Positions 55,470 through 64,000 of a stretch of 64,000 nt of DNA are shown one piece after another. The notes below the pieces were generated by a model. It was not told the DNA's origin and made no database searches. It worked only from the letters and a program-made list of their open reading frames with translations. Origin of the DNA: Puniceibacterium sp. IMCC21224. GTDB lineage: Bacteria > Pseudomonadota > Alphaproteobacteria > Rhodobacterales > Rhodobacteraceae. The position numbers and the translations under genes are program-made. The stretch's first letter is position 1; each line of letters begins with the position of its first letter. The stretch spans positions 3,224,001 to 3,288,000 of the forward strand of contig NZ_LDPY01000001.1 of NCBI RefSeq assembly GCF_001038505.1, in the 5' to 3' direction.

Positions 55470-55829
55470 TCAGATCTTGAGACCAGCTTCACGAGCGGCG
55501 TCGGCCAGAGCCTTGACCTTGCCGTGAAACAGGAATCCGCCGCGATCAAAATACGCAGCCTCAACCCCGGCCTTCTTGGCGCGCTCGGCAATCGCGGTGC
55601 CCACCTTGGCGGCGGCCTCCACGTTGTTCTTGCCCACGATGCCCAGATCCTTCTCAAGCGAGGAGGCCGAGGCGAGCGTGACGCCGTTTACATCGTCGAT
55701 CAGCTGAACGCTGATGTTCTTGTTCGAGCGGTGAACCGACAGGCGCACGCGCCCTGCATTCACTGCCCGCAGCTTGTTCCGGACGCGCAGACGGCGCTTG
55801 AGGAACAGATCTCTTTTACTGTTTGCCAT
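55470..55829 (-). CDS. rplR: Ribosomal protein uL18
   Basis: 119 residues with [20 protein letters not shown] at the N-terminus and the closing [16 protein letters not shown]. It binds 5S rRNA. A 168-bp spacer separates it from rpsE. Confidence 0.97.
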   Translation of the reverse strand: MANSKRDLFLKRRLRVRNKLRAVNAGRVRLSVHRSNKNISVQLIDDVNGVTLASASSLEKDLGIVGKNNVEAAAKVGTAIAERAKKAGVEAAYFDRGGFLFHGKVKALADAAREAGLKI

Positions 55830-55840
55830 AGCTTCCGTCC

Positions 55841-56374
55841 TTACTTCTTCTTGCCTTCCTTCTGGAACACATATTCGCCTTTGTACCGGATACCTTTGCC
55901 CTTGTAGGGCTCGGGCCGGCGCCAGTCACGAATATTGGCGGCCACTTGACCGACGAGCTGCAAATCGTGACCTTCCACGATGATCTCGGTCGGCTTGGGT
56001 GCGGTGACCGTCACTCCAGCAGGGATTTCAAAGTTGACATCGTGGCTGAGGCCAAGGTTCAGTTTCAGGACATTGCCCTGAAGCTGAGCCCGGTAACCCA
56101 CGCCGCGGATCTCAAGCTCTTTCTTGAAGACGTCGGACACGCCATGCACGGTGTTTGCGACAACAGTGCGGGTCATGCCCCACTGCTGGCGCGCGCGCTT
56201 GGATTTGCCGCGCGGTGTAACGGTGATCTCACCCTCACCCACGACCAGCGTCACGTCGTCTGTTGCGGTAAAGCTCTTGGTCCCTTTGGGACCTTTTACT
56301 TCAACGGTCTGGCCGGACACCGAGGCTGTGACACCTGCGGGCAGCGGAACCGGTTTTTTGCCAATACGAGACAT
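55841..56374 (-). CDS. rplF: Ribosomal protein uL6
   Basis: 177 residues: [20 protein letters not shown], and the signature [19 protein letters not shown] near the C-terminus. Confidence 0.97.
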   Translation of the reverse strand: MSRIGKKPVPLPAGVTASVSGQTVEVKGPKGTKSFTATDDVTLVVGEGEITVTPRGKSKRARQQWGMTRTVVANTVHGVSDVFKKELEIRGVGYRAQLQGNVLKLNLGLSHDVNFEIPAGVTVTAPKPTEIIVEGHDLQLVGQVAANIRDWRRPEPYKGKGIRYKGEYVFQKEGKKK

Positions 56375-56386
56375 TGCCAGGGCTCC

Positions 56387-56779
56387 TTAGAAGACCGTGC
56401 AGAGCACTTCGCCGCCAACGTTGGCGCTTCGTGCTGATGCATCCGACATCACACCCTTGGATGTGCTGACAATCGACACGCCCAGGCCCTGACGGACCGT
56501 AGGAATGTCACTGACGGCCATGTAGACGCGACGCCCGGGCTTGGAAACCCGTTTGATTTCGCGAATGACAGGGGTGCCGTCAAAGTACTTGAGGCTGATC
56601 TCAATGGCCGGGTGGCCATCTTTACCAGTGGTTGCCTCGTAGCCGCGGATGTAACCTTCGTCCGCGAGCACGTCGAGGACCCAGGCGCGCAGCTTGGATG
56701 CAGGCGTCATCACCGTGGATTTGCCGCGCATCTGAGAGTTGCGGATCCGGGTGAGCATATCGCCGATAGGATCGTTCAT
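56387..56779 (-). CDS. rpsH: Ribosomal protein uS8
   Basis: 130 residues: [20 protein letters not shown], and the C-terminal [20 protein letters not shown]. In other bacteria S8 represses the spc operon by binding near rplE mRNA; whether that is kept here cannot be seen. Confidence 0.97.
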   Translation of the reverse strand: MNDPIGDMLTRIRNSQMRGKSTVMTPASKLRAWVLDVLADEGYIRGYEATTGKDGHPAIEISLKYFDGTPVIREIKRVSKPGRRVYMAVSDIPTVRQGLGVSIVSTSKGVMSDASARSANVGGEVLCTVF

Positions 56780-56791
56780 ATCATATGCTCC

Positions 56792-57097
56792 TTACCAGCT
56801 TGACTTGACCATGCCGGGCAACTGGCCTTTGGAGCCAAGATCGCGCAGCATGATACGGCTGATTTTCAGCTTGCGGTAATAGGCGTGCGGACGCCCCGTC
56901 AGCTGGCAGCGGTTGTGAAGGCGCGTTGCCGAGCTGTTGCGCGGCAGTGCGGCCAGTTTGAGACGCGCCTTGAAGCGGTCCTCAAACGGGATGGATTCGT
57001 CGACGGCGAGTGCTTTCAGCGCGGCGCGCTTGGCGGCGTACTTGTCCACCAGCTTCTGGCGCTTCTTCTCGCGTTCGATCATGGATTTCTTTGCCAT
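56792..57097 (-). CDS. rpsN: Ribosomal protein uS14 (zinc-free type)
   Basis: 101 residues: [20 protein letters not shown], ending [20 protein letters not shown] and LPGMVKSSW. The single Cys and longer length identify the zinc-independent type usual in proteobacteria. Confidence 0.97.
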   Translation of the reverse strand: MAKKSMIEREKKRQKLVDKYAAKRAALKALAVDESIPFEDRFKARLKLAALPRNSSATRLHNRCQLTGRPHAYYRKLKISRIMLRDLGSKGQLPGMVKSSW

Positions 57098-57110
57098 GTC
57101 TCTGGTCCCC

Positions 57111-57674
57111 TCAGCTGTTGAACGGCATGTTGAAATGCTTCAACAGCGCTTTGGCTTCTGCATCGGTCTCGGAGGTCGTGCAGATCACGATGTCCATACC
57201 CCAGTTTTCGTCAACTTTATCAAAGTTGATTTCCGGGAAGACGATGTGTTCCTTGAGGCCGGTGGCATAGTTGCCGCGACCATCAAACGACTTGCCCGAC
57301 ACGCCGCGGAAGTCGCGGATACGGGGCATTGCCACGGTGATCAGACGGTCGAGGAATTCGTACATCCGGTCGCCACGCAGGGTCACTTTGGTCCCCAGCG
57401 GCATTTCTTCACGGACACGGAAACCAGCGATCGACTTTTTCGCCTTGGTCACAACAGCCTTCTGTCCGGCGATGGCGGACAGATCGTCCTGCGCCGACTT
57501 GGCTTTCTTGGAATCGCGAACGGCCTCGGCACCACAGCCAATGTTCAGGACAATCTTGTCCAGACGCGGGATCTGCATGTCGTTCTTGTAGCCGAACTCT
57601 TCCTTCATCTTGGCCTTGATCTCGGACCGGAAGAGCGCCTTGAGACGCGGTGTGTAATTTTCTGCATCAAGCAT
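57111..57674 (-). CDS. rplE: Ribosomal protein uL5
   Basis: 187 residues with [16 protein letters not shown] and [20 protein letters not shown]. It binds 5S rRNA. It overlaps rplX by 8 bp. Confidence 0.97.
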   Translation of the reverse strand: MLDAENYTPRLKALFRSEIKAKMKEEFGYKNDMQIPRLDKIVLNIGCGAEAVRDSKKAKSAQDDLSAIAGQKAVVTKAKKSIAGFRVREEMPLGTKVTLRGDRMYEFLDRLITVAMPRIRDFRGVSGKSFDGRGNYATGLKEHIVFPEINFDKVDENWGMDIVICTTSETDAEAKALLKHFNMPFNS

Positions 57675-57978
57675 CGATCACGTCCCCCGTGGTCTTGGCA
57701 AAACGCACCTTCTTGTCGCCTTCGATCTTGAAGCCGACGCGGGTTGCTTTGCCGTTAGCATCAACAAGAGACAGGTTCGACAGCTGGATCGGCATCGGCT
57801 TGGAGATGCGGCCACCTTGCGAGGTCTGGCTCTGACGGGTGTGACGGATCGCCACGTTCACGCCTTCGACGACAGCCTTGCCCGATTTGGGGTCGACGGT
57901 CAGGATGGTGCCCTGAAGGCCCTTGTCCTTGCCGGCAAGGCAGATGACCTTGTCACCTTTGCGGAGTTTAGCAGCCAT
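57667..57978 (-). CDS. rplX: Ribosomal protein uL24
   Basis: 103 residues with the KOW motif [17 protein letters not shown] and [19 protein letters not shown]. It shares one base with the stop of rplN. Confidence 0.97.
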   Translation of the reverse strand: MAAKLRKGDKVICLAGKDKGLQGTILTVDPKSGKAVVEGVNVAIRHTRQSQTSQGGRISKPMPIQLSNLSLVDANGKATRVGFKIEGDKKVRFAKTTGDVIDA

Positions 57979-58346
57979 TACAGCACCTCCGGCGCGAGCG
58001 AGATGATCTTCATGAAGTTCTTGGCACGCAACTCGCGAACAACCGGCCCGAAGATACGGGTACCGACCGGCTCACCTGCGTTGTTCAGGATCACGGCGGC
58101 GTTGCGGTCGAAACGGATCGCGGTGCCGTCATCACGACGGACTTCTTTGGCGGTGCGTACGACGACGGCCTTACGGACGTCACCTTTCTTTACGCGGCCG
58201 CGCGGGATGGCTTCCTTGACCGAGACGACAATGATGTCGCCTACGGATGCGTACTTACGCTTGGAACCACCCAGGACCTTGATGCACTGCACCCGGCGTG
58301 CGCCGGAGTTGTCAGCTACATCCAGATTGGTCTGCATCTGGATCAT
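57978..58346 (-). CDS. rplN: Ribosomal protein uL14
   Basis: 122 residues: [20 protein letters not shown], the signature [20 protein letters not shown] and the end [13 protein letters not shown] 148-bp gap to rpsQ holds no recognised gene. Confidence 0.97.
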   Translation of the reverse strand: MIQMQTNLDVADNSGARRVQCIKVLGGSKRKYASVGDIIVVSVKEAIPRGRVKKGDVRKAVVVRTAKEVRRDDGTAIRFDRNAAVILNNAGEPVGTRIFGPVVRELRAKNFMKIISLAPEVL

Positions 58347-58494
58347 GTGGTTTCTCCTGACCTTTGGGGGGCTTGGCTAGCCTTCTCCCCATGGTTTCGA
58401 TCAAACCGGAAAGTTGTTCCGGAAATAGAAGATCAGCCCGCCCGCCCCGCAGATCCCGTTTCAGGGACGCCGCAAGACCGGAGGGCTGCGCAAC

Positions 58495-58725
58495 TTATTC
58501 TGTCACAACTTCCCAGCGCTTTGTTTTGGATCGTGGCGCGCATTCGATGATGCGAACCATGTCCCCAACCTGAAACTTCTCAGCTTCGTCGTGAGCCCGG
58601 TATTTCTTGGACTTACGAATGGTTTTCTGCAGAACCGGGTGCTTAAAGCGCCGCTCGACCGAAACCGTGACGGTCTGGGCGTTGGCAGTGCTGGTCACGG
58701 TGCCGGAAAGGATACGTTTGGGCAT
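58495..58725 (-). CDS. rpsQ: Ribosomal protein uS17
   Basis: 76 residues: [20 protein letters not shown], and [20 protein letters not shown]. Slightly shorter than in enterobacteria, standard in this class. 13 bp after rpmC. Confidence 0.97.
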   Translation of the reverse strand: MPKRILSGTVTSTANAQTVTVSVERRFKHPVLQKTIRKSKKYRAHDEAEKFQVGDMVRIIECAPRSKTKRWEVVTE

Positions 58726-58738
58726 CTGTCAGGCTCCC

Positions 58739-58942
58739 TTATTCTGCAGCCGCAGATGCGGCTTTCTGGTTGAGCACGGTTTTGACACGTGCTGCATCGC
58801 GACGCACTGCTTTCATGCGCGCGGTATTTTCCATCTGGCCAGTTGCCTGCTGAAACCGCAGGTTAAAGGCCTCTTTCTTGAGTGAGACGAGATCGTCGCG
58901 GAGCTGGTCCGGCGTCTTGTCATTCAGTTCCTTGGCGTTCAT
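58739..58942 (-). CDS. rpmC: Ribosomal protein uL29
   Basis: 67 residues from ATG 58942 ([20 protein letters not shown]), including [20 protein letters not shown]. It is the first gene of this ribosomal cluster. In most bacteria rplP precedes it in the same operon, but here no ribosomal gene lies upstream; a promoter is visible instead. Confidence 0.96.
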   Translation of the reverse strand: MNAKELNDKTPDQLRDDLVSLKKEAFNLRFQQATGQMENTARMKAVRRDAARVKTVLNQKAASAAAE

Positions 58943-59029
58943 TTCGCCGTTCCTTTCAACATCACTGGCAGGCCCTGTGCCGATTTGCACGGGTCACCCT
59001 GATTCCAGTGGAGTCCATGATGAAGGGGC

Positions 59030-59058
59030 CATATAGGAGGCGCGGTTCAAGTTGGCAA
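59030..59058 (-). promoter_or_regulatory. Promoter of the rpmC-led spc operon
   Basis: On the minus strand TTGCCA (59053-59058) and TATATG (59030-59035) are separated by 17 bp, about 90 bp before the rpmC start. It supports an operon that starts at rpmC. Confidence 0.6.
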
Positions 59059-59222
59059 GCAATTTAACCGCCCCCCGGCCCTTCGGTTCGCTTTGCGCTG
59101 AAAAATCGGTGAACTGGGTTCATCTCGAGCCAGCTATGCCGGTCTACATCGTAACGCAGCGCAACTGGATGCTGTGCCTGTGGCCCCTATTCGCCGCTGA
59201 TTCGCGAGATACGCGGCCTGCG

Positions 59223-60113
59223 TCAGCCGAACGCGCTTTTGGCGCCACCGGACGCCTGGGTCTTGAAGATCGATGTAATGTCGGCGGCGGGTGGCAGCGG
59301 CATCCGCACGGGAACATTTTCCAGACGCGGTGTCAGACAGGGTTTGCCGGTGATGGTACGATCCTGAAGGTCGTCCCAGAACGCCCGCTGGCCCAGAGCA
59401 TGGATATATGAGCTGGCCCCAAGGATCGGCCAGGCATCGGCACGGGCGACCTCAAAGAACAGGATCTTGCGGGCGCGGTCCGACACATTCGGGGCCGACC
59501 CGTGCAGCGTGCGCACGTGATGCACCGACAGTGACCCCGCCTTGCCGGTCAGCGTTACCGCCCTGTCCCGTTCGAACAGCGGATCGTCGGGGTTAATCGC
59601 ACCACAGAACACGCCCCCCGCCTCATGGCTCAGGATCGGCCCCTTGTGAGTGCCCGGTATGACCAACAACGGACCGTTATCAGGCTCAACATCCTCAAGC
59701 AGCAGACCCACGGCCAGCAGATCGTCGTTGGTATGCGGGTAAAAGGCCCAGTCCTGATGCCACTCCACCGCAGCCCCGCCGCCCGGCGCCTTGGTGTTCA
59801 GCTTGGATGTAATCAGGTTGATGTCCGGCCCCAAAAGGTCGTTCAGCACCTGCGTCACGCCGGATCGGGTCAGCACCTCGTGGAATACCGGGTCACGTTT
59901 GTGCGGCAGCTTGATCCGGGTCAGGCGCGGGCTGTCGGGGCCGTGGCCCCGGTCCAGATCATAGACGTCATCGCTCTGGCTCACGCTGCGCGAGGCGTCG
60001 ATCAGTGCCGCCGTGACATCCTGCATCCGCTGCAACTGATCCGGGGTCACGGCATCCTTGACCATGACATAGCCGTTTTCGGCGTAGAACGCCTTTTGGA
60101 CAGACGTCAGCAT
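59223..60113 (-). CDS. Phytanoyl-CoA dioxygenase (PhyH) family protein
   Basis: 296 residues; Fe(II)/2-oxoglutarate-dependent oxygenase fold. The iron-binding HxD is in VEWHQDWAFYPH, and the distal His-Arg side is in GSLSVHHVRTLHGSAPNVSDRAR. Members hydroxylate diverse small molecules, so the substrate is not predictable. It overlaps the upstream dehydrogenase gene by 1 bp (stop/start), which ties it to the catabolic cluster rather than to the ribosomal operon that follows downstream. Confidence 0.88.
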   Translation of the reverse strand: MLTSVQKAFYAENGYVMVKDAVTPDQLQRMQDVTAALIDASRSVSQSDDVYDLDRGHGPDSPRLTRIKLPHKRDPVFHEVLTRSGVTQVLNDLLGPDINLITSKLNTKAPGGGAAVEWHQDWAFYPHTNDDLLAVGLLLEDVEPDNGPLLVIPGTHKGPILSHEAGGVFCGAINPDDPLFERDRAVTLTGKAGSLSVHHVRTLHGSAPNVSDRARKILFFEVARADAWPILGASSYIHALGQRAFWDDLQDRTITGKPCLTPRLENVPVRMPLPPAADITSIFKTQASGGAKSAFG

Positions 60114-61033
60114 CAGTCACGTCCCTTTGCTGCCTCGGCCTCCATGTCCAGACCGTTCAGGCGACCGACATGATCGGTGATCATCGGGACATAATCCCCA
60201 CCATGGCCGCTGGCCTCGACCTGCGCGAAATACTGTTTGGCTGCCGCCGCCATCACCGTCATCAACCCGGCATTGTCCGCCATGGCGTTGACATAGCGCA
60301 GATCCTTGGCGGCATTTGCGATGGTGAATTTGTGAATCTCGCGGTCGCGGTCAACCGCGTAGGTCATGAAGGTGTCAAAAAAACCGTTCGTCAGGCGGCT
60401 CGACCCGATCACCTGACGGACCTTGGCGGGTGGAATGCCCACGGCGGCACCCAGCACAGTTACCTCGGCATATAGCGACGCATAGCCCATCGAGATAAAG
60501 TTCATCAGCAGCTTCATCTTGTGGCCGCTGCCTGTCGGGCCAACATGGGTGATGTTGCCCGCCCAGCAATCCAGCACCGGTTTGATCGCGGCAAAAGTTG
60601 CATCGTCGCAGCCGACCATGGCGTCCAGCGTCCCGGCCTCGGCCTCTTTGGGCGTGCGGCCCAGCGGAGCATCGACAAAGGTGCCGCCCTTGGCCGCAAG
60701 TTCCTGCGCCAGAACGGCGGTCGAGGTTGGGTCGGCTGTGGTCGTGTCAATCACGATCAACCCTTTGCGCGCCCCCGCCAGAATGCCGTCAGGCCCGCGA
60801 AAGGCGCTTTCGACCTGTGGTGAGTTGGACAGGCAAAGATGGATAATATCGCAGGTTTCGGCCATTTCACGCGAGCTGGCCACTTCGGTCGCGCCCAGAC
60901 GAACCAGATTGTCCACCGGCGTGCGGTTGCGGTTGCCCTTGATCCAAAGGGGATAGCCCTTTTCCATCAAATTTTTAGCCATCCCGTGACCCATAAAGCC
61001 CACGCCGATAAAGCCTATTTTCGTCTCGCTCAT
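60113..61033 (-). CDS. NAD(P)-dependent beta-hydroxyacid dehydrogenase (3-hydroxyisobutyrate dehydrogenase family)
   Basis: 306 residues from ATG 61033; the frame opens further upstream inside the SDR gene. Rossmann motif GFIGVGFMGHGMAKNLMEKG, substrate motif DAPLGRTPKEAEAGTLDAMV (usually DAPVSGG..), and the catalytic Lys in GSGHKMKLLMNFI. Relatives oxidise 3-hydroxyisobutyrate, tartronate semialdehyde or 6-phosphogluconate-like hydroxyacids. It is 11 bp after the SDR gene and overlaps PhyH. Confidence 0.9.
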   Translation of the reverse strand: MSETKIGFIGVGFMGHGMAKNLMEKGYPLWIKGNRNRTPVDNLVRLGATEVASSREMAETCDIIHLCLSNSPQVESAFRGPDGILAGARKGLIVIDTTTADPTSTAVLAQELAAKGGTFVDAPLGRTPKEAEAGTLDAMVGCDDATFAAIKPVLDCWAGNITHVGPTGSGHKMKLLMNFISMGYASLYAEVTVLGAAVGIPPAKVRQVIGSSRLTNGFFDTFMTYAVDRDREIHKFTIANAAKDLRYVNAMADNAGLMTVMAAAAKQYFAQVEASGHGGDYVPMITDHVGRLNGLDMEAEAAKGRD

Positions 61034-61044
61034 GTTGCTTCCCC

Positions 61045-61803
61045 TCAGAGGCTTGCTGTGATGCCGCCATCCACAAAAATGGTCTGGCCGTTGACAAAAT
61101 TCGACGCGGGCGCCGACAGGAAAACGCAGGCCCCCACCAGTTCTTCGACTTTTCCCCAGCGCCCGGCGGGCGTGCGTTTTTCCAGCCATGCGGAAAACTC
61201 GGGGTCCGCGACCAGCGCAGCATTGAGCGGTGTGTCGAAATAACCCGGTGCAATCGCGTTACAGTTCAGCCCGTGCCGCGCCCAGTCCGTGGCCATGCCT
61301 TTGGTCAGGTTGGCAATCGCGCCCTTGGACGCGGTGTACGGCGCGATCCCTGGCCGCGCCAGCGCGGTCTGCACCGAAGCGATGTTGATGATCCGGCCCG
61401 CGCCGCGATTGATCATGTGCCGCCCGACAGCCTGTCCGACATAGAACGCCGAATTCACATTGGTCCGCATCAGCCGGTCAAAGGCGTCCACGTCAAAATC
61501 CTCAAGCGGGCCGCGATGCTGCATCCCGGCGTTGTTCACCAGAATGTCGATGGGCCGCTGCGATTCGTAGCCATCGATCGCGGCGCGCACGGCTGCCGCA
61601 TCGGTCACATCAAACACCAGCGTGTCGACGGTGGCACCTTCGCTGCGCAGCATCTCGGCGGCCTGTGTCAGCCGGTCACCATCACGCGCATTCAGAATGA
61701 TGCGCGCGCCAGCCCGCGCCAGCCCGCGTGCCAACGCAAAACCGATCCCCATCGAGGAACCGGTGACAAGGGCCGTACGGCCAGTCAGATCGAACAGGTT
61801 CAA
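61045..61803 (-). CDS. SDR-family oxidoreductase, gluconate 5-dehydrogenase-like
   Basis: 252 residues from a TTG at 61803, with GGGAGAG upstream; the earlier ATG at 62013 lies inside the divergent gene and does not fit. Cofactor motif TGSSMGIGFALARGL, NNAGMQH, catalytic Ser in NIASVQTALARPG and YTASKGAIANL (YxxxK). The start LFDLTGRTALVTGSS is characteristic of gluconate 5-dehydrogenase/IdnO-type SDRs. Next to an idonate-dehydrogenase-like gene, a ketogluconate or related sugar-acid step is likely. Confidence 0.88.
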   Translation of the reverse strand: MNLFDLTGRTALVTGSSMGIGFALARGLARAGARIILNARDGDRLTQAAEMLRSEGATVDTLVFDVTDAAAVRAAIDGYESQRPIDILVNNAGMQHRGPLEDFDVDAFDRLMRTNVNSAFYVGQAVGRHMINRGAGRIINIASVQTALARPGIAPYTASKGAIANLTKGMATDWARHGLNCNAIAPGYFDTPLNAALVADPEFSAWLEKRTPAGRWGKVEELVGACVFLSAPASNFVNGQTIFVDGGITASL

Positions 61804-61872
61804 AAAACTCTCTCCCTCTTTGCAATCCCCCGCGCGGCATTGACAAAGCCCGCCGGAACCGCCTTGATAAAA

Positions 61873-61884
61873 TGGTATACCATT
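61873..61884. promoter_or_regulatory. GntR-type operator in the divergent promoter
   Basis: ATGGTATACCAT is a perfect 12-bp palindrome between the divergent SDR and idonate-dehydrogenase-like genes. The GTATAC core with flanking G/C pairs is the known operator form of FadR/UxuR-subfamily GntR repressors. It lies 36 bp before the plus-strand start. The regulator gene is not in the window. Confidence 0.65.
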
Positions 61885-61919
61885 CTCGTGGTGATGCAAG
61901 GACCCCCGAAAGGACCACC

Positions 61920-62957
61920 ATGACCAAAGCGTTATTCGTTCATGCTGCCCGCGATCTGCGACTGGGTGATGTGGCCCCTGACACCCCCGGCCCCGGCCAG
62001 GTTGCCATCGCAATGCAGCGTGGCGGCATCTGTGGGTCGGATCTGCATTATTTCAACCACGGCGGTTTCGGCGCGATCCGCCTGCGCGAACCGATGATCC
62101 TGGGGCACGAAGTGTCCGGCGTTGTGTCCGGGCTGGGACAGGGGGTTGAGGGGCTGGCTCTTGGCGATCTGGTCGCTGTATCGCCCTCGCGCCCCTGTCG
62201 CAGTTGCACCGAATGCCTGCGAGGCCTGCCAAACCATTGCCTGAACATGCGGTTCTACGGCTCTGCCATGCCGTTCCCCCATATCCAGGGCGCCTTTCGC
62301 GAAGACCTGATCGCCGATGCCAGTCAGTGCAGCGTCGCCAATGGCCTGACCGCCGCACAGGCCGCCACGGCCGAACCACTGTCAGTCGCGCTGCACGCTG
62401 TCAGCCGCGCCGGGGACATGTTGGGCAAGCGGGTGCTTGTCACGGGCTGCGGCCCCATCGGGATCCTCGTGATCCTTGCCGCGCGGCGGGCTGGTGCTGC
62501 CGAGATCATCGCCACTGACATTGCGCCGAACGTGCTGGACATCGCCCGGATCGCTGGGGCCGACGTCGTGCTGGACACCGCCGCCGACCCGGATGGGTTG
62601 GCGCCCTACAGCACCGGCAAGGGCACACTGGATGTCCTCTTTGAATGCTCCGGTGCACAGGTCGCTCTGGTCGGCGGCATCGCCACGCTGCGGCCGCGTG
62701 GCCGGGTGATCCAGTTGGGCCTGTCGGGCGACATGTCGCTGCCGATGATGCAGATCACGGCGCGGGAACTGGCGATCAAGGGATCGTTTCGCTTTCACCA
62801 GGCGTTTCCGCTCGCGGTGAGAATGATGCAGCAGGGCCTGATCGACGTCGCCCCGCTGCTGACTCACAGCTTTCCGCTGGCTGACTTTGCCGAGGCCTTT
62901 GCCACCGCCAATGACCGCAGTCGCGCGATGAAAGTCCAGTTGGTGTTTGGCGCGTGA
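61920..62957 (+). CDS. Zinc-dependent dehydrogenase, L-idonate 5-dehydrogenase-like
   Basis: 345 residues from ATG 61920. Catalytic zinc ligands: Cys in GGICGSDLHYF and the HE pair in ILGHEVSG; structural zinc cysteines in CRSCTECLRGLPNHC. NAD motif VLVTGCGPIGILVILAARR. IdnD oxidises L-idonate to 5-ketogluconate, which an IdnO-like SDR (next gene, opposite strand) would reduce. The YFNHGGFGAIRLREPM segment matches idonate dehydrogenases. It overlaps the LysE gene by 4 bp. Confidence 0.88.
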   Translation: MTKALFVHAARDLRLGDVAPDTPGPGQVAIAMQRGGICGSDLHYFNHGGFGAIRLREPMILGHEVSGVVSGLGQGVEGLALGDLVAVSPSRPCRSCTECLRGLPNHCLNMRFYGSAMPFPHIQGAFREDLIADASQCSVANGLTAAQAATAEPLSVALHAVSRAGDMLGKRVLVTGCGPIGILVILAARRAGAAEIIATDIAPNVLDIARIAGADVVLDTAADPDGLAPYSTGKGTLDVLFECSGAQVALVGGIATLRPRGRVIQLGLSGDMSLPMMQITARELAIKGSFRFHQAFPLAVRMMQQGLIDVAPLLTHSFPLADFAEAFATANDRSRAMKVQLVFGA

Positions 62958-63550
62958 TCACCTTTGCCTTTGCCGTCCTGTTTCTGATAATCACCCCCGG
63001 CCCCGGTGTGCTGTCCACGGCGGGCGTTGGCGCGGGGTATGGGTTTCGCGCCGGGTTTCGCTATCTGACCGGGCTGTTTATCGGCACCAATATCGTCGCC
63101 TTTGGCGTGATCACCGGGCTGGCCGCCGTGGTTCTGTCGGTGCCGGTGATCCGCTGGGTGCTGATGGGGGCATCGCTGCTCTATCTTCTGTACCTTGCCG
63201 CGCGGATCGCCTTTGCCGGGGCGCGTGTCGCCTTTATTGCCGCCGGTTCCGCGCCCGGCATCGGTGCGGGGCTGTTGCTGCAAGCCATCAACCCCAAGGC
63301 CTATGCCGTGAACACCACACTCTTTGCCGGCTTTCCCTATGCGCCCGACAACCTGCTGTTCGAGACCGCGACCAAGCTGCTGATCGCCAACGCCATCTGG
63401 ATTCCAATCCACCTTGGCTGGCTCTGGGCGGGGGCAAGCCTGCATCGTCTGAACCTGTCGGACAGAGCCCAGCGCCGGATCAACTATGCCATGGCCGCGT
63501 CGATGCTGGCGGTGGTCATTCTGGCCCTGATCGCGGGATTGCGCCAATGA
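62954..63550 (+). CDS. LysE/RhtB-family exporter
   Basis: 198 residues from a GTG that overlaps the idnD-like stop. Six hydrophobic helices; N-terminus ITPGPGVLSTAGVGAGYGFR matches the LysE signature (PGP..). Usually exports amino acids or small acids. Being translationally coupled to a sugar-acid dehydrogenase, it may release a cluster intermediate. It overlaps the FAD-linked oxidase gene by 4 bp. Confidence 0.85.
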   Translation: MITFAFAVLFLIITPGPGVLSTAGVGAGYGFRAGFRYLTGLFIGTNIVAFGVITGLAAVVLSVPVIRWVLMGASLLYLLYLAARIAFAGARVAFIAAGSAPGIGAGLLLQAINPKAYAVNTTLFAGFPYAPDNLLFETATKLLIANAIWIPIHLGWLWAGASLHRLNLSDRAQRRINYAMAASMLAVVILALIAGLRQ

Positions 63551-64000
63551 TGACCCCAGCCGCACAAGAGGCACTGACTGCGCTGCTTGGCACCCGCCTT
63601 GTCACCTCGGATGCCGACCGCGCTCAGCATGGCCGCAACGAAACCCACTTCCCCGAGACACCGCCCGACGCAGTGGCCTATCCGCAGACCACCGCCGAGG
63701 TCGCGCAGATCATCTCCATTTGCGCCCGGCATGGTTGCCCCGTGACCGCCGTTGGCGCGGCCACGGGGCTTGAGGGGCAGCATCTGCCGGTTCAGGGCGG
63801 CATCAGCCTTGATATGGGACAGATGAACCGCGTCCTTGCGGTCAATGCCGAGGATCTGAATGTCGTGGTCCAGCCGGGTCTGACGCGAATTGCACTGAAC
63901 ACGGCGCTGCGCGACACTGGCCTGTTCTTTCCGGTCGATCCGGGCGCCGATGCCTCGCTCGGTGGGATGGCCGCGACGCGCGCCAGTGGCACCACCGCCG
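63547..64000 (+). CDS. FAD-linked oxidase, glycolate oxidase (GlcD)/D-lactate dehydrogenase-like (partial)
   Basis: 151 residues visible before the window edge, no stop. Start ATG 63547 overlaps the LysE stop (ATGA). The FAD_binding_4 (PCMH) signature is visible: YPQTTAEVAQIISICARHGC, VGAATGLEGQHLPVQGGISL, and DPGADASLGGMAATRASGT. GlcD-like enzymes oxidise 2-hydroxyacids such as glycolate or D-lactate. It is the third gene of the plus-strand arm. The rest lies outside the window. Confidence 0.88.
   Translation, partial: MMTPAAQEALTALLGTRLVTSDADRAQHGRNETHFPETPPDAVAYPQTTAEVAQIISICARHGCPVTAVGAATGLEGQHLPVQGGISLDMGQMNRVLAVNAEDLNVVVQPGLTRIALNTALRDTGLFFPVDPGADASLGGMAATRASGTTA

Overview
The window looks like a chromosomal segment of a marine-type alphaproteobacterium of the Roseobacter group (Rhodobacteraceae). 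Evidence is the high G+C codon use, the bztABCD-type amino-acid transporter, an ATP12 chaperone gene, an rpmH-rnpA-yidD-ttcA-yidC neighbourhood, and a spc/alpha ribosomal-protein cluster with adk between secY and rpsM. Assignment to the group is inferred from gene content and proteins; no database search was possible.

Bases 1 to about 25,000 are accessory DNA. They hold a two-gene operon of STAND/AAA-type ATPases, the second with a block of nearly identical 129-bp TPR-coding repeats; a GNAT acetyltransferase between 62-bp inverted repeats; a LysR-controlled FrnE-like/Tat-MBL operon; an orphan XRE antitoxin-like gene; and a truncated SRAP gene. Next comes a nest of mobile DNA: an IS21 remnant, an IS1595-type zinc-ribbon gene, a complete IS3 element, a TniA/TnsB-like fragment cut by that IS, and a second IS3 element inserted in a partial copy of the first. 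Between these lie metabolic/regulatory islets (MFS with LysR, UvrD-like helicase, aldo/keto reductase, LysR with an NmrA-type SDR). The accessory stretch ends at the 3' end of a tRNA-Arg(ACG) gene.

Bases 25,100 to 48,200 are core chromosome. One minus-strand operon encodes a TVP38 membrane protein, a MerA/Lpd-like flavoprotein and an orphan histidine kinase. A plus-strand series follows: rpmH-rnpA-yidD, ttcA, a degenerate-GGDEF/EAL protein, yidC-MOSC-engB, argB-ferredoxin-like, sixA. Then minus-strand units: bztABCD (glutamate/glutamine/aspartate/asparagine uptake), crcB-rluA-HAD-ATP12, and degP-rarA.

Bases 48,300 to 58,950 are the spc and alpha ribosomal-protein operons on the minus strand, starting with rpmC (its own promoter is visible) and ending with rplQ and a terminator. 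A GFA-family gene sits between rpmD and rplO, just after a strong intrinsic terminator. The S10-operon genes normally upstream of rpmC are absent; instead a catabolic cluster follows (PhyH dioxygenase, 3-hydroxyisobutyrate-dehydrogenase-like protein, SDR, idonate-dehydrogenase-like protein, LysE exporter, FAD-linked oxidase). Its two arms diverge around a perfect GntR-type palindrome.

The best candidate for an undescribed system is the ATPase pair at 861-4693, whose repeat architecture and mobile surroundings resemble STAND-type defence genes. This is inference from domain layout and context only.
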